A stretch of DNA of 54,898 bases from an uncultured Desulfovibrionaceae bacterium (GCA_944324045.1 CALUUT010000108.1:1-54898), one strand, 5' to 3'. Counted from the first letter of the stretch, positions 17,742-27,458 are shown. Numbers and translations: made by a program. The notes: generated from the letters alone by a model not told the origin.

Positions 17742-18433
17742 AACAGGGGATTTTATATGGCATTGGGGTTGGGCCGGGCGATCCGGAGTTGATCACGCTT
17801 AAAGCCGCGCGCGTCCTCAAGGAGGCGCGTACGGTGTTTGCCGCCGCATCCACGCGCAACGATTTTTCCTATGCTTTGGAGATTGCCCGGCCCTATCTGA
17901 CGCAGGATGCGAAAATTGTCCGTCTTCATTTTCCTATGACCAGAGAGGGAACGGCATTGGCGCAAGCCTGGGCGGAAAATGCCCGGCGCGTTGCGGAATC
18001 GCTGAAAACATTCGGAAACGCCGTTTTTTTGACCTTGGGCGATCCTCTTATTTACAGTACGTTTGGATACCTGATGCAAACCCTGGGGCGGGATTTTCCG
18101 GAAGTGGAGATAGAGGTCATTCCGGGCGTGACTTCTTTTCAGGCTGCTGCCGCCCGTACGCGCACGGTGCTATGCGAGTCTGGGGAAAGTCTGTTGCTGG
18201 TATCCGGCATCAACAGTGAACAGAAACTCTCCGATAGCCTATTGATTGCAGACAATGCAGTTATTCTTAAGGCGTATCGCAATTATGAAGCCATATGCCG
18301 GGTTATTCGCGAGCAGGGACGGGAAAAGCGTTCGGTGTTTGCATCCCGGGTAGGCCAGGCTGAAGAGGTGATTGCACCTTTGGAGAATGCGCCGGACCAT
18401 CCGCATTATCTTTCACTGGTTATCATAAAATAG
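17738..18433 (+). CDS. cobI: Precorrin-2 / cobalt-factor II C20-methyltransferase
   Basis: SAM-dependent methyltransferase that adds the C20 methyl group in corrin synthesis (CobI/CbiL). 231 residues. The family N-terminal loop GIGVGPGDPELITLKA (about 8-23), FLTLGDPLIYSTFGYL (about 97-112) and IEVIPGVTSFQAAAA (about 125-140) are all intact. The GTG start overlaps the binding-protein stop (GTGA). It is the last gene of the riboswitch operon. With CbiK present the substrate is probably cobalt-factor II (CbiL activity). Confidence 0.94.
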   Translation: MKQGILYGIGVGPGDPELITLKAARVLKEARTVFAAASTRNDFSYALEIARPYLTQDAKIVRLHFPMTREGTALAQAWAENARRVAESLKTFGNAVFLTLGDPLIYSTFGYLMQTLGRDFPEVEIEVIPGVTSFQAAAARTRTVLCESGESLLLVSGINSEQKLSDSLLIADNAVILKAYRNYEAICRVIREQGREKRSVFASRVGQAEEVIAPLENAPDHPHYLSLVIIK

Positions 18434-18527
18434 GGTATGGAATTTTAGCGTGCCGCGCTTTTTATATTTTTAAACTCGAATGCCTGGGAAACGGTAAAGG
18501 TTCATTGGGCGGCATCCTTTCTACGTT

Positions 18528-20795
18528 TTACGGCTCGGGATGGCGCTCGGCGTCGTTTTCCTGGACGAGAAGTTTGGAAAACGCTTCGATCGGCATTGGA
18601 CGGCCGAATACATACCCCTGAACGATATCGCAACCTGCCGTTTCAAGAAAAGCAACTTGCTCCATGGTTTCGACGCCTTCAGATACCGTGATCATGTTTA
18701 ATTCCGCAGCCATGCGGATGATGTTGCGGATGACGATTTTCGCCCGCGCGTCCTCTTTGACTGTATGAAAGAATGCGCCGTCAAGCTTGAGCGCATCGAC
18801 TGGGAGGTCTTTAAGCAGGTTGAGTGAAGAATACCCCGCTCCAAAGTCGTCGATGGAGCATTGGAATCCAGCCTGTTTCAATGTATGGATGGTGGAACTA
18901 AGCAGCTCCACATTTTCAAAAAAAATGCTTTCTGTGAATTCCAGTTCCAAAAGACCGTCAGGAATAGCATAGTGTTTTTTGGTTTGAATGTAGATTTTTT
19001 CAAAGTCCGGCATGTACAATTGCACGCGCGACACATTGATTGAAATGGGCTGCGGCGTTATGCCCGCGTCCAGCCACTGGCGCAGCAGGCGGCAAACGGC
19101 TGTAAAAATGAACTGGTCAAGCCTGGCTATGAAGCGGTTTTTTTCAAAAAGAGGAATAAACTCTCCTGGAGACAAAATCCCCTGGTCCGGAGTTTTCCAG
19201 CGTACGAGCGCTTCTCCGCCTGCAAGGCGTCTGGTTTTGAGTCGATATTTGGGTTGAATGCAGATAAAAAATTCGTTGCTGGAAAGCGCCTTTTCCATGC
19301 GCATTTCCAACTCTTTTTCCCGCAGCAGTTTGTCGCGCATGGCGTGGTCGTAAATATTGCAGGAAGGGGCTCCTTTTGTTTTAATTGCCTTAAGCGCGAT
19401 ATGGGCGCGGTCAAGCAGGGTGTTGATTTCAGGGGCAATGCCGTTGTCTTCCACGCAACAGATGCCGATGCGCAGCTCTATTTGATAATTTCGGCATGTG
19501 GATTCGATGAACCGTGTAAGAGCCTGTGTCAACGCAAGGCAATAGTCCAGCAGCTCCTGCTTGTTCTGGTAGGGAAACAACACAAGAAATTGATCCGCAA
19601 TCACATGCGCGCAAATAACGTCGCGTCTGGCTTCGCTTTCAAGCATCCGGGCAAAAATTTTCAGCAGCTTGTCTCCTGCGGCGTACCCCATAACATCGTT
19701 GAATATTTTGAAATTAAGCATGTCTGTGGAGAGTACGGCATAATTTGGAGCGTTCGGCGCGCTTAAAAGCGTTTCACAGTCAAGCTTGAATTTGGTGAAA
19801 TTGCGTATTCCCGTAAGTTGGTCCGTATAGGCGAGCTTGCGGATTTCCTTTTGATATCCGTGGTTCATGCGTAAATATACGAGGAAAATGACGAGGAACC
19901 CCGCGAAGACCAGAAAACAGATGAGCAGCGTCTTGTGGGTTATGGCGCTGGCCTCTCGCATGATTTCTTTGTTGGGAACAATGGAGACGATATACCAGCC
20001 GTCCATTTCCGGCATGGGCACGTAGCAGAAGACCTTTTCTCCGTTTCTGTCATTAAACACGGCCATACCGGTTTTGCCGTTTTTCAGTGAATCGCGAAAG
20101 GCCTGAATGATTTTCGGATCATTGCCATTTTGATTAATGATATCGAACAGACTTGTGGATGTTTTGTTGCTGGCCGGATGCGGCGAACGCATGATGATGG
20201 CGCCGTTTGGAGCCACCATATAGGAAAACCCTGTATTATTGTAGAATGTGAGAGAGTACTCCGCGTACAAGGGTTCGACATTGTAGCCTTTAAGCAAATA
20301 AGCCTTGCATCCGTCGGAAAATCTGACTGCCGCATAGATGACAAGTACTCTGCGGCCGGTTTCCCGGCTGATATGAGGGAGCAGCAGGCCGCTTTGCGTG
20401 TTTAGCGAATGTAAGGTCCGTATTTCCTCAGGAGTGAGAGCGACAGCAAACCCGTTGTTCATGTAGCCTGAGCCATTTTCGAAGACAAGCGCCGAAAAAT
20501 CTCCGGTACTGGTGGAAAGAAGTGTTTTCAGTTTATTGAGAATATTTGCTTTATCGCTGGAGACTCCCTGTCCCAGCTCGTTTGCGACCATGCGCAGCAT
20601 TTCAATATTTTTGATATAGCTGCGTTGCAGGGCGCTTGCGCCGCGCGCTGTGCTTTCCATGATGTTTTTCACGGAATTATCCCACAGGGACTGTTGCACG
20701 GAGGCCATAAAGTCAAAGGACATCCAGCCTAAGGCAGCCAGGAGAAGGGCTGTTATGCAGGCAATAAAAAGGTTTTGCTTTTTAGGCGTCGTCAT
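18528..20795 (-). CDS. Membrane sensor with Cache, degenerate GGDEF and EAL domains
   Basis: 755-residue predicted c-di-GMP phosphodiesterase. An N-terminal membrane helix (about 8-28), a periplasmic Cache-like sensor (about 30-285) and a second helix (about 290-312) are followed by cytoplasmic domains. The GGDEF domain (about 325-490) has YTDQLTGIRN but IADQF in place of GGDEF, so it should not make c-di-GMP; it may bind nucleotide as a regulator. The EAL domain (about 500-745) keeps EALVRW, SPGEFIPLFE, DDFGAGYSSL and ALKLDGAFF, so phosphodiesterase activity is plausible. The start ATG overlaps the end of the upstream solute-binding-protein gene by 14 bases, so the two are coupled. The frame also extends to 20858 without better support. 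Confidence 0.9.
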   Translation of the reverse strand: MTTPKKQNLFIACITALLLAALGWMSFDFMASVQQSLWDNSVKNIMESTARGASALQRSYIKNIEMLRMVANELGQGVSSDKANILNKLKTLLSTSTGDFSALVFENGSGYMNNGFAVALTPEEIRTLHSLNTQSGLLLPHISRETGRRVLVIYAAVRFSDGCKAYLLKGYNVEPLYAEYSLTFYNNTGFSYMVAPNGAIIMRSPHPASNKTSTSLFDIINQNGNDPKIIQAFRDSLKNGKTGMAVFNDRNGEKVFCYVPMPEMDGWYIVSIVPNKEIMREASAITHKTLLICFLVFAGFLVIFLVYLRMNHGYQKEIRKLAYTDQLTGIRNFTKFKLDCETLLSAPNAPNYAVLSTDMLNFKIFNDVMGYAAGDKLLKIFARMLESEARRDVICAHVIADQFLVLFPYQNKQELLDYCLALTQALTRFIESTCRNYQIELRIGICCVEDNGIAPEINTLLDRAHIALKAIKTKGAPSCNIYDHAMRDKLLREKELEMRMEKALSSNEFFICIQPKYRLKTRRLAGGEALVRWKTPDQGILSPGEFIPLFEKNRFIARLDQFIFTAVCRLLRQWLDAGITPQPISINVSRVQLYMPDFEKIYIQTKKHYAIPDGLLELEFTESIFFENVELLSSTIHTLKQAGFQCSIDDFGAGYSSLNLLKDLPVDALKLDGAFFHTVKEDARAKIVIRNIIRMAAELNMITVSEGVETMEQVAFLETAGCDIVQGYVFGRPMPIEAFSKLLVQENDAERHPEP

Positions 20796-22071
20796 ATGTT
20801 GCCTGCCCCTTTTTTTGTTTATCGGGGAAGAGGGATTGCATGACTTTTTTTGCGGCATCCCTTACGGAAGCCCCGGAAAGAATCATATTCACGCCAACAT
20901 CTAGTTTTTCCCAGACCGGGCATGGCAGTCTGATATCTGAGTGAAATACGGCATACCCTTGGTTAATGCTTTCCCAAAGCGGGTATACGGCGTTGTCTGC
21001 CGGTTTTGGAGCGTTTTTAAGAGGATTGATCAAGCCTTGAGCATCAGTAAATGCGCGGATGGTATCAGGCTCAGTCAGACTTTCAACAAGCGAGAGCGCT
21101 TCTTTCAGGCGTGCGCTGTTCCTGTTGACGGCAAGCGGCGTATCAAGACCAAGCACAACAAGGCCGCCTTCCGTTCTTAACGGCAAAGAAAATATTTTAA
21201 ACCAGCGCCCTGGCCGCTGTTTTTCAAGTTGCGGCGACAGCCAGACGCCGCCGACCATGAAGGGGCTTTCTCCTTTTGCAAAAAGGCCGAAAGATGTTTG
21301 CCCTGCGTCGGAAATGCCCGTCAGGTCAAGATAGCCGCACTCAAGTAAAAGGTGCAAAAAATCCAGCCCCTCGAAAAGAAGTTTTTCAAGACGCTCAGGA
21401 CGCATTTTTATGTTTGCAAAAAATTCTTCGGAGTTTTCATAAAGCGCATTTCTGAAACTTCTGGCGATGACCAGAGCTTTTACTGCATCCAGGCCCCCCA
21501 CGGAAAGGGGGGCGACTCCGGCTTGGCGGAGACGTTCACAGGCCGTAATGAACATGCCCATATTTTGAGGAATATCTATGCCGTTGCGGCTTAACATCCT
21601 CAAATTGCAATAAAGCCCGAACGCTCTCAAGCTGTTTGTAATATAGGGGATCATGCCCTCCATATGCATTTGTCTGAGCACTTCAGGACGGAATGCCTCA
21701 AGTACGGACAATTCTTTAAGGTCTGCAAGTTTCCCGTCGGATGCATAGCGGCGCGCCTCATAAGGCGATATCATGAATACGTCATCCATGTTGTTCATCT
21801 TGATGCGCTGACTGAGAATCTGAAAATAGGCGGGCTGGGGAATGCTCTCATAGCTGACAAGAACATTGGGGTGGTTTTGGGTGTACATGTCCAGAACATG
21901 TTCAAGGCTCCATTCATTTTTATCGGCATACTGAAAGCCAAGAAAGGTAAGAAGAGTTTGAGGCTTGAGGATTCCTCCGGCATATTCCGTATTTTGGTTT
22001 CCACGTTGGAAATAAAAACCGGACAGCAAGAAACAAAGGACAAACAGGAGAAGGACGCCAGTCTTTTTCAT
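20782..22071 (-). CDS. Periplasmic solute-binding protein (family 1-like), no transporter nearby
   Basis: 429 residues, resembling extracellular sugar/oligosaccharide binding proteins. It has an N-terminal hydrophobic anchor (about 5-20) without a clear lipobox Cys. The two-lobe fold is suggested by LTFLGFQYADKNEW, the VLDMYTQNHPNVLVSYE strand-helix unit, MISPYEARRYASDGKLADL, and a C-terminal NPLKNAPKPADN / WEKLDVGVNMILSGASV. The ATG at 22071 has GGAGAG seven bases upstream; the long upstream extension of the frame is not credible. No permease or ATPase adjoins it; instead it overlaps the Cache-GGDEF-EAL gene. A sensing partner role is an inference from that coupling. Confidence 0.83.
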   Translation of the reverse strand: MKKTGVLLLFVLCFLLSGFYFQRGNQNTEYAGGILKPQTLLTFLGFQYADKNEWSLEHVLDMYTQNHPNVLVSYESIPQPAYFQILSQRIKMNNMDDVFMISPYEARRYASDGKLADLKELSVLEAFRPEVLRQMHMEGMIPYITNSLRAFGLYCNLRMLSRNGIDIPQNMGMFITACERLRQAGVAPLSVGGLDAVKALVIARSFRNALYENSEEFFANIKMRPERLEKLLFEGLDFLHLLLECGYLDLTGISDAGQTSFGLFAKGESPFMVGGVWLSPQLEKQRPGRWFKIFSLPLRTEGGLVVLGLDTPLAVNRNSARLKEALSLVESLTEPDTIRAFTDAQGLINPLKNAPKPADNAVYPLWESINQGYAVFHSDIRLPCPVWEKLDVGVNMILSGASVRDAAKKVMQSLFPDKQKKGQATYDDA

Positions 22072-22173
22072 AGACTCTCCGAATGATTGTAAGCAGGATA
22101 TGTCTGCGTGTACGATTTCCTGAAAAAGCATGCATTCAAGCGTCGAAAAAGGGCGCCTTCGGGAATGAAAACG

Positions 22174-22191
22174 CGGCGGCGTGCGCCGCCG
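22174..22191 (-). terminator. GC-rich hairpin after hemC
   Basis: Perfect 7-base arms CGGCGGC / GCCGCCG around a 4-base loop, about 30 bases past the hemC stop. On the minus strand it is followed by CGTTTTC, a short T-run. Confidence 0.5.
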
Positions 22192-22222
22192 TCCAAAAAG
22201 CGTCATATTTTTTATGATGCGA

Positions 22223-23149
22223 TTACTGCCTAAGCCGCAAAAGCATGTCAGCTCCCTTGTTTTTGCATCGTTGGGCCAGTTCCAGCCCGGTTTCACGCGC
22301 CAAGTTCGTTTCGCCGCAGATATGTTCCCTGATAACCTGTTTGCCGTCAGGCGAGGCGACCAGGCCGTCAAGAATAAAGGAATTTTCGTCGGTCATGCGC
22401 GCGTGGGCCGCTATGGGAACCTGGCATCCGCCATCAAGTCCGGCCAGGAATCCTCGTTCCGCTTCCACACAAGTTCGTGTCGGAGTATCTTCCATGAATT
22501 GGAGAAGATCATGGATATCTGTGCGGGAGTTTGCAAATTCGATTCCCAAAGCGCCCTGTCCGGCCGCAGGCAAAAAATCGGGCGGCGCAAGCGCGGCCAT
22601 ATGCGGCGTATGAATGCCAAGACGAAGCAGTCCCGCGGCTGCCATGATAATGGCGGCAAACTGCCCTTCGTTCAGTTTGCGGATGCGGGTGTCCACATTG
22701 CCGCGCAGGGAATGCACGATGATATCCGGTCTTAGCGCAAGAAGTTGGGCCTGCCGTCTCAGGCTGCTGGTGCCTACGGTTGCGCCGCGCGGCAAGGATT
22801 CAAGGTCAGGATGCCGGTTGGAGACAAAAAGGTCGTATGGGGCGGCCCGCTGGGGAATAATCCCGATGACAAGCCCGTCAGGAAGCTGCATGGGCACGTC
22901 TTTCATGGAATGCACGGCCATGTCCGCGCGTCCGTCAAGGAGAGCTTCTTCTATTTCCTTTACGAACAGTCCCTTGCCCCCCACCTTGGCCAACGGCACA
23001 TCTAAAATAATGTCTCCCCTGGTTTTAAGAACAAGGATATCGACCGTCAGGTCCGGGCGGCGTTCCACGATGCGCTTGCGCACATACTCGGCCTGCCATA
23101 GGGCGAGTTTGCTGCCGCGTGTGGCGATGGTCAGCGTCTGTTTCAGCAT
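22223..23149 (-). CDS. hemC: Hydroxymethylbilane synthase (porphobilinogen deaminase)
   Basis: Polymerises four porphobilinogens into hydroxymethylbilane, the tetrapyrrole precursor used for siroheme, heme and corrin. 308 residues. Visible motifs: [13 protein letters not shown] (about 8-20), KTRGD (42-46), HSMKDVP (80-86), [10 protein letters not shown] (126-135), and the dipyrromethane cofactor Cys242 in [13 protein letters not shown]. The ATG is preceded by a weak TGGA. It lies downstream of gmhA, separated by a 14-base-pair hairpin (23175-23205). It supplies the pathway in which cbiK and cobI work. Confidence 0.96.
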   Translation of the reverse strand: MLKQTLTIATRGSKLALWQAEYVRKRIVERRPDLTVDILVLKTRGDIILDVPLAKVGGKGLFVKEIEEALLDGRADMAVHSMKDVPMQLPDGLVIGIIPQRAAPYDLFVSNRHPDLESLPRGATVGTSSLRRQAQLLALRPDIIVHSLRGNVDTRIRKLNEGQFAAIIMAAAGLLRLGIHTPHMAALAPPDFLPAAGQGALGIEFANSRTDIHDLLQFMEDTPTRTCVEAERGFLAGLDGGCQVPIAAHARMTDENSFILDGLVASPDGKQVIREHICGETNLARETGLELAQRCKNKGADMLLRLRQ

Positions 23150-23174
23150 AAAAAATCCATTTTGGCCTGTTTTA

Positions 23175-23205
23175 CGCTTTCACGCTTTACAAAAGCGTGA
23201 AAGCG
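23175..23205. repeat. Perfect 14-base-pair hairpin between gmhA and hemC
   Basis: Arms CGCTTTCACGCTTT / AAAGCGTGAAAGCG around a 3-base loop. No T-tract follows on the minus strand, so it may be an mRNA processing or stability element, or a weak terminator/attenuator ahead of hemC. Confidence 0.6.
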
Positions 23206-23233
23206 CGAATACTATTGAAGTTGGGGCGCTCTT

Positions 23234-23866
23234 CTATTTTTCGGATGCTTCTTTTTGTTTCAGATATGGAGCAAGGGCCGCCGCGTTTTCAAAGAGATAG
23301 TAATCCGTCAGCATGCACAATAGATGACCGGCGGCGATGTGAATTTCCTGCGTTAAAGGAGTGGATGCGTCCGGCACGTCAAGAATCATGTCGCACAAGG
23401 GGCGCATGTTTCCGCCGCCTCGCCCGGTGAAGCCGATGGTCAGAACGCCCCGCCTGCGCGCTTCTTCCATGGCTTTAAGCACATTGGCGCTGTTCCCGGA
23501 AGTGGAAATCCCAAGCAAAATGTCGCCTGGCCGGGCAAGCGCCGCAACCTGTTTCGCAAAGATCAGGTCATAGCCGAAGTCATTGCCTATGGCCGTTAAA
23601 ATGGACGTATCCGTGCTTAAGGCCACGGCCGGAAGCGGCGGCCGGTCTATGAGCATGCGATTGACGAATTCGCCGGCCAGATGCTGTGCGTCTGCGGCGC
23701 TGCCGCCGTTTCCGCAGAGCATAATTTTGTTGCCGCGGGCGATGGCGACGGCTATGGTTACGGCAATATCGGCGATATGAGCGGCTTGCGCGGTAAAAAA
23801 ACGCCGGCGCAGGGCCGCGCCGGTTTCGGCGTGCTCAAGAATGATGTTTGTGGAATTGTCAGACAC
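23234..23866 (-). CDS. gmhA: Sedoheptulose 7-phosphate isomerase
   Basis: First step of ADP-heptose synthesis for the LPS inner core: sedoheptulose 7-phosphate to D-glycero-manno-heptose 7-phosphate. 210 residues of the SIS-domain GmhA type. Motifs: MLCGNGGSAADAQHLAGEFVNR (about 49-70), TDTSILTAIGNDFGYD (about 85-100), GISTSGNSANV (about 119-129) and PLTQEIHIAAGH, the zinc/active-site helix. The start is a GTG with AAGGCG eight bases upstream. gmhB is also in the window on the other strand. Confidence 0.95.
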   Translation of the reverse strand: MSDNSTNIILEHAETGAALRRRFFTAQAAHIADIAVTIAVAIARGNKIMLCGNGGSAADAQHLAGEFVNRMLIDRPPLPAVALSTDTSILTAIGNDFGYDLIFAKQVAALARPGDILLGISTSGNSANVLKAMEEARRRGVLTIGFTGRGGGNMRPLCDMILDVPDASTPLTQEIHIAAGHLLCMLTDYYLFENAAALAPYLKQKEASEK

Positions 23867-24203
23867 TTTGCTTTTCGCCTTATTATATAATGTATTAGGA
23901 TGGAACTAAAAGCAGCAATTCGCGGACAATGGCGCGCCTGCTGTCAACCGTGGTGGAACAGATGTGAAGTTTTTATCCGATAAAGCATGTTCTGGCAATC
24001 GCGCGCGTCATTATGCGCAATTGAATATACGTGGGTTGATTGATGCTTTTCTTTGCTTTACTGTATTTCCCGCGGACGATTTGAGCCGTAAAAGCAGCAT
24101 ACGCTGAAAGGCGGCTGTTCAATCGTTGATGGGCGTGCGGGGATGATTGGGTAAAGGGATGGTTGGGCAAGACCTGCGTATGCGCTTGCCAAAAGGAACA
24201 ACG
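23867..24203. other. Divergent intergenic region gmhA / nadK
   Basis: About 340 bases between divergent genes, so promoters in both directions are expected. A TATTATATAATG stretch near 23881-23892 is the only promoter-like AT-rich element I see. No gene or RNA is recognised. Confidence 0.4.
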
Positions 24204-25076
24204 ATGCCGCAACATAGTGTGCAATCCGTACATATTGTTTCCAAACCGGGGAACAGACAGGCTGAGGCGCTGGGGCGCGAGATAGGGGAATGGTTTTCCA
24301 GGCACGGCGTTTCAGTCGTATGGTCGCCGTTTGACTGCGGCTTTTTTGAAGCCCTGCGCGTTCCTGGAGCAAGACCCGATATAGCCCTCGCTGTCGGCGG
24401 GGATGGAACCATGTTAAGCGCATGCCGCGCCGCCGCCGGGTCCGGCGTGCCTGTTTTAGGGATCAATCGCGGCAATTTGGGATTTTTGGCGGAAGTGCCC
24501 GCGGAAAATTGGCAGCCGGCCATGACTCAAGTTCTGGCCGGAAATTTTGGGATAAGCCCCCGCATAGTGCTGACATGCCGCATTATGCGCAAAGGCCGGG
24601 AAGTCCCGATTTCCAGGGATGAACAAAACAGCGACATTGCGCTGAACGAGGTGTGCCTTGCCCGAGGCAGCCTTGCCCGAATCATGGATTTTGAAATCAG
24701 CGTCAACAACGAGTTTTTGGGCACCATTCGCGCTGACGGCATCATCATGTCCACTCCGACGGGAGCGACCGGATATTCTGTTTCAGCAGGCGGCCCTATT
24801 TTGCTCCCGGAAATGGATGTGTTCACCTTAACGCCTGTATGTCCGTTTTTGAGTTTCTTTCCGCCATTGGTGGTTTTTGGCGATTCCAAAGCGCATATTC
24901 TGGTGAAAAACGCGGGCGGCGGCGTGCTTGCGACTCTGGATGGGCATAACAGCATTCCGCTTGAAAAGGATGATGAGGTGTGCATAAGCCGGTGGCCGGA
25001 ACGCGCATTGATTGCGACTCTTCCCGGATATTCTTATTTCGCTGTATTGCGGGATAAGGGCTTCATTCGGGGATGA
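24204..25076 (+). CDS. nadK: NAD kinase
   Basis: Phosphorylates NAD to NADP in the cytoplasm. 290 residues. The family GGDGTML motif (about 68-74) carries the catalytic Asp, followed by GINRGNLGFLAEVP, NEVCLARG (about 148-155), DGIIMSTPTGATGYSVSAGG (about 175-194) and a C-terminal DGHNSIPL. The ATG at 24204 has AAGGAAC seven bases upstream; an in-frame ATG at 24147 is less likely. It is followed by the DUF4254 gene and gatB on the same strand. Confidence 0.95.
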   Translation: MPQHSVQSVHIVSKPGNRQAEALGREIGEWFSRHGVSVVWSPFDCGFFEALRVPGARPDIALAVGGDGTMLSACRAAAGSGVPVLGINRGNLGFLAEVPAENWQPAMTQVLAGNFGISPRIVLTCRIMRKGREVPISRDEQNSDIALNEVCLARGSLARIMDFEISVNNEFLGTIRADGIIMSTPTGATGYSVSAGGPILLPEMDVFTLTPVCPFLSFFPPLVVFGDSKAHILVKNAGGGVLATLDGHNSIPLEKDDEVCISRWPERALIATLPGYSYFAVLRDKGFIRG

Positions 25077-25254
25077 CATAAGGGCGGTGTTTATGATGAA
25101 TGGAAATCCGCGACGAATTTTTTAGAGGGCGCGCTTTTCCCGCCTTTGCGCGCGGGCTCCTGATGCGGAGGCGTTTTTTTATAAACGTCTTCATTTGCGA
25201 CTGCGTTGCATGTATGGCGGCGTGATTGAAACTGATAAAAAATATGGGTGAACA

Positions 25255-25905
25255 ATGGCGGAACATATCTTGCGCTTTGTAGCGGATGCTTTGGAGCGCG
25301 TCATACTGGATCAGCATGAAGCCACGGCGTTGTGGCATGAGAAAGACCCTTCTGAAGATGATTTTGACCGGCGCGCGAAAGGCGAAAGAGGGGATGCTTT
25401 TTATGAAGCGTTGCGTCCTTTGGTATTGCGGCAGCACCTTATGAATTTCCGGTTGTGGCATAAGGAAGATGAGGCGCGGCGCCGGGATGTGGACGACTCT
25501 GTCATTGCGGAATGCAAACGGTATATTGATGTCCATAATCAGCGACGCAACGACGGCATGGAAAGGGTGGACGAGTGCGTCGTACAGGCTGTGGTCAATG
25601 TCGCGGGATGTGCCGGGGAGCGGCACAATACGGAATCCGTGGGCATGGTCGTGGACAGGCTGTCCATTCTCAGCTTGAAGATTTTTCATATGGAAGAAGA
25701 AACGCGCCGTCAGGATGCGGACGACGCCCACAGGGAAGCGTGCGCCAAAAAACTGATGACGCTTTTGGAGCAACGGATGGATCTGCGCGCCGCGCTGGGT
25801 GACCTTATCGAGGAATTTGCGGCCGGAACTAAAAGCCCGAAAGTGTACTATCAGTTTAAAATGTATAATGACCCGTCATTGAATCCGCAGTTGTATAAAA
25901 AATAA
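25255..25905 (+). CDS. DUF4254-domain protein
   Basis: A 216-residue, largely helical and charged protein of the DUF4254 family, whose members I recall lying near LPS or glycosyltransferase genes in deltaproteobacteria. Visible features are the N-terminal ALERVILDQHEATALWH, HLMNFRLWHKEDEARRRDV in the middle, the conserved GMVVDRLSILSLKIFHME and the C-terminal YYQFKMYNDPSLNPQLYKK. No catalytic motif is recognised and no signal peptide is present. It lies 178 bases after nadK and 39 before gatB. Function unknown; nearby gmhA and gmhB make an LPS link plausible but unproven. Confidence 0.83.
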   Translation: MAEHILRFVADALERVILDQHEATALWHEKDPSEDDFDRRAKGERGDAFYEALRPLVLRQHLMNFRLWHKEDEARRRDVDDSVIAECKRYIDVHNQRRNDGMERVDECVVQAVVNVAGCAGERHNTESVGMVVDRLSILSLKIFHMEEETRRQDADDAHREACAKKLMTLLEQRMDLRAALGDLIEEFAAGTKSPKVYYQFKMYNDPSLNPQLYKK

Positions 25906-25944
25906 CGGACCGCTCTGCCGCGTCTGCAATATAAGGTGTTCGTA

Positions 25945-27372
25945 ATGGAGTATGAAGCTGTAATCGGTCTTGAGGTTCATGTGCAGCTTTGCACGGAATC
26001 AAAGCTGTTTTGTTCCTGTCCCAATCGTTTTGGCGCAACGCCCAATGAGAACGTTTGTCCGGTTTGCTCCGCCATGCCCGGCGCTTTGCCGGCAATGAAC
26101 GGCAAGGTCATTGAATATGCCGCAAAACTGGGCATGGCTGTGAACGCGACGGTTAACCCTGAATCCCGTTTCGCACGCAAAAACTATTTTTATCCTGATT
26201 TGCCTAAGGCATATCAGATCTCTCAGCATGAGCCGCCCATCTGTTCCAATGGCTATCTGGATGTGGATGCCGGCAAAGGCGTGCGCCGCGTCCGCATTGC
26301 GCGTATCCATATGGAAGAGGACGCGGGCAAGAACATTCACTCAGCGCAGGATAACGCAAGCTATGTTGACTTAAATCGTGCGGGCACGCCGCTTTTGGAA
26401 ATAGTGAGCGCTCCGGATTTGCGCAGCGGCGCGGAAGCCGCCGCCTATCTTAAAACGCTGCGCGCCATGGTAATGTATCTTAAAATCAGCGACGGCAACA
26501 TGGAAGAAGGCAGCTTTCGCTGTGACGCCAACGTGTCCATCCGGCCTAAAGGGCAGACGGAACTTGGAACTCGTACAGAGTTGAAAAACCTGAACTCGTT
26601 TAAAAACGTGCAAAGGGCGATTGAATATGAAATCATGCGCCAGCAGGACGTGCTTGAGGACGGCGAAGAAGTGGTGCAGGAAACCAGACTGTACGATGCG
26701 TCCAAAAATATCACCATGTCCATGCGTTCCAAGGAAGATGCCCATGACTATCGGTATTTTCCCGACCCTGACCTTTTGCCGGTTCATGTCAGCTCCGAGA
26801 TGCTTGATATCTGGCGTGCGGAGCTTCCGGAAATGCCTTTGGAGCGTCGCGCCCGTTTTGTTTCGCAATATGGATTGTCGGAGGATGATGCCGGCCTTAT
26901 AACCGCGGAGCGTGAATTTGCGGATTATTTTGAAGATGCCGTCAGCGTGTATAATCAACCCAAACGCATCGCCAATCTCATAATGGGCGAGCTTTTGCGG
27001 GAACTGAACCAGCGGGAGGCGGAGCTTGCGGCATGCCGGCTTTCTCCGGCCGGGCTTGCGGAGCTTGCGCGGATTATTGATCAGGGTCTTATAAGCGCCA
27101 AAATTGGTCATGATATATTCCCCCATCTTTTTGAATCCGGAGAATCGCCGGAAGAATATGCCAAACGCTCTGGGATGATGCAGATTTCCGACACCGGGGC
27201 CATAGAAAGCGCCGTGGACGAGGTGCTTGCGGAAAATCCCAAGGAAGTGAACGAATACAGGGCCGGAAAAACAAAACTGAGCGCATTTTTTGTGGGGCAG
27301 GTCATGCGTAAGACCAAAGGCAAGGCCAACCCGGCGCTGGTCAACGAGTTGCTGGCGAAAAAACTGTCATAA
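25945..27372 (+). CDS. gatB: Aspartyl/glutamyl-tRNA amidotransferase subunit B
   Basis: Kinase/transamidase subunit of GatCAB, which converts Glu-tRNA(Gln) and Asp-tRNA(Asn) to the amides. 475 residues. Motifs: [13 protein letters not shown] (start), SKLFCSC and [14 protein letters not shown] (zinc cysteines), [38 protein letters not shown] and [15 protein letters not shown]. The C-terminal YqeY-like tail ends [11 protein letters not shown]. The ATG at 25945 has AAGGTG seven bases before it, better than the GTG at 25936. A terminator-like hairpin follows at 27427. gatA and gatC are not in this window. Confidence 0.96.
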   Translation: MEYEAVIGLEVHVQLCTESKLFCSCPNRFGATPNENVCPVCSAMPGALPAMNGKVIEYAAKLGMAVNATVNPESRFARKNYFYPDLPKAYQISQHEPPICSNGYLDVDAGKGVRRVRIARIHMEEDAGKNIHSAQDNASYVDLNRAGTPLLEIVSAPDLRSGAEAAAYLKTLRAMVMYLKISDGNMEEGSFRCDANVSIRPKGQTELGTRTELKNLNSFKNVQRAIEYEIMRQQDVLEDGEEVVQETRLYDASKNITMSMRSKEDAHDYRYFPDPDLLPVHVSSEMLDIWRAELPEMPLERRARFVSQYGLSEDDAGLITAEREFADYFEDAVSVYNQPKRIANLIMGELLRELNQREAELAACRLSPAGLAELARIIDQGLISAKIGHDIFPHLFESGESPEEYAKRSGMMQISDTGAIESAVDEVLAENPKEVNEYRAGKTKLSAFFVGQVMRKTKGKANPALVNELLAKKLS

Positions 27373-27426
27373 CCCGCGATAAGGCCGCTGTTTTTTTAGG
27401 TAAGGTTAAGCCAGGCGCTCATGAGC

Positions 27427-27458
27427 AATGCAGCTTTTTTCAGGGCTGCATTCTCTTT
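27427..27458 (+). terminator. Terminator after gatB
   Basis: Arms AATGCAGC / GCTGCATT around a 10-base loop, followed by CTCTTTTT, about 55 bases after the gatB stop. Confidence 0.6.
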
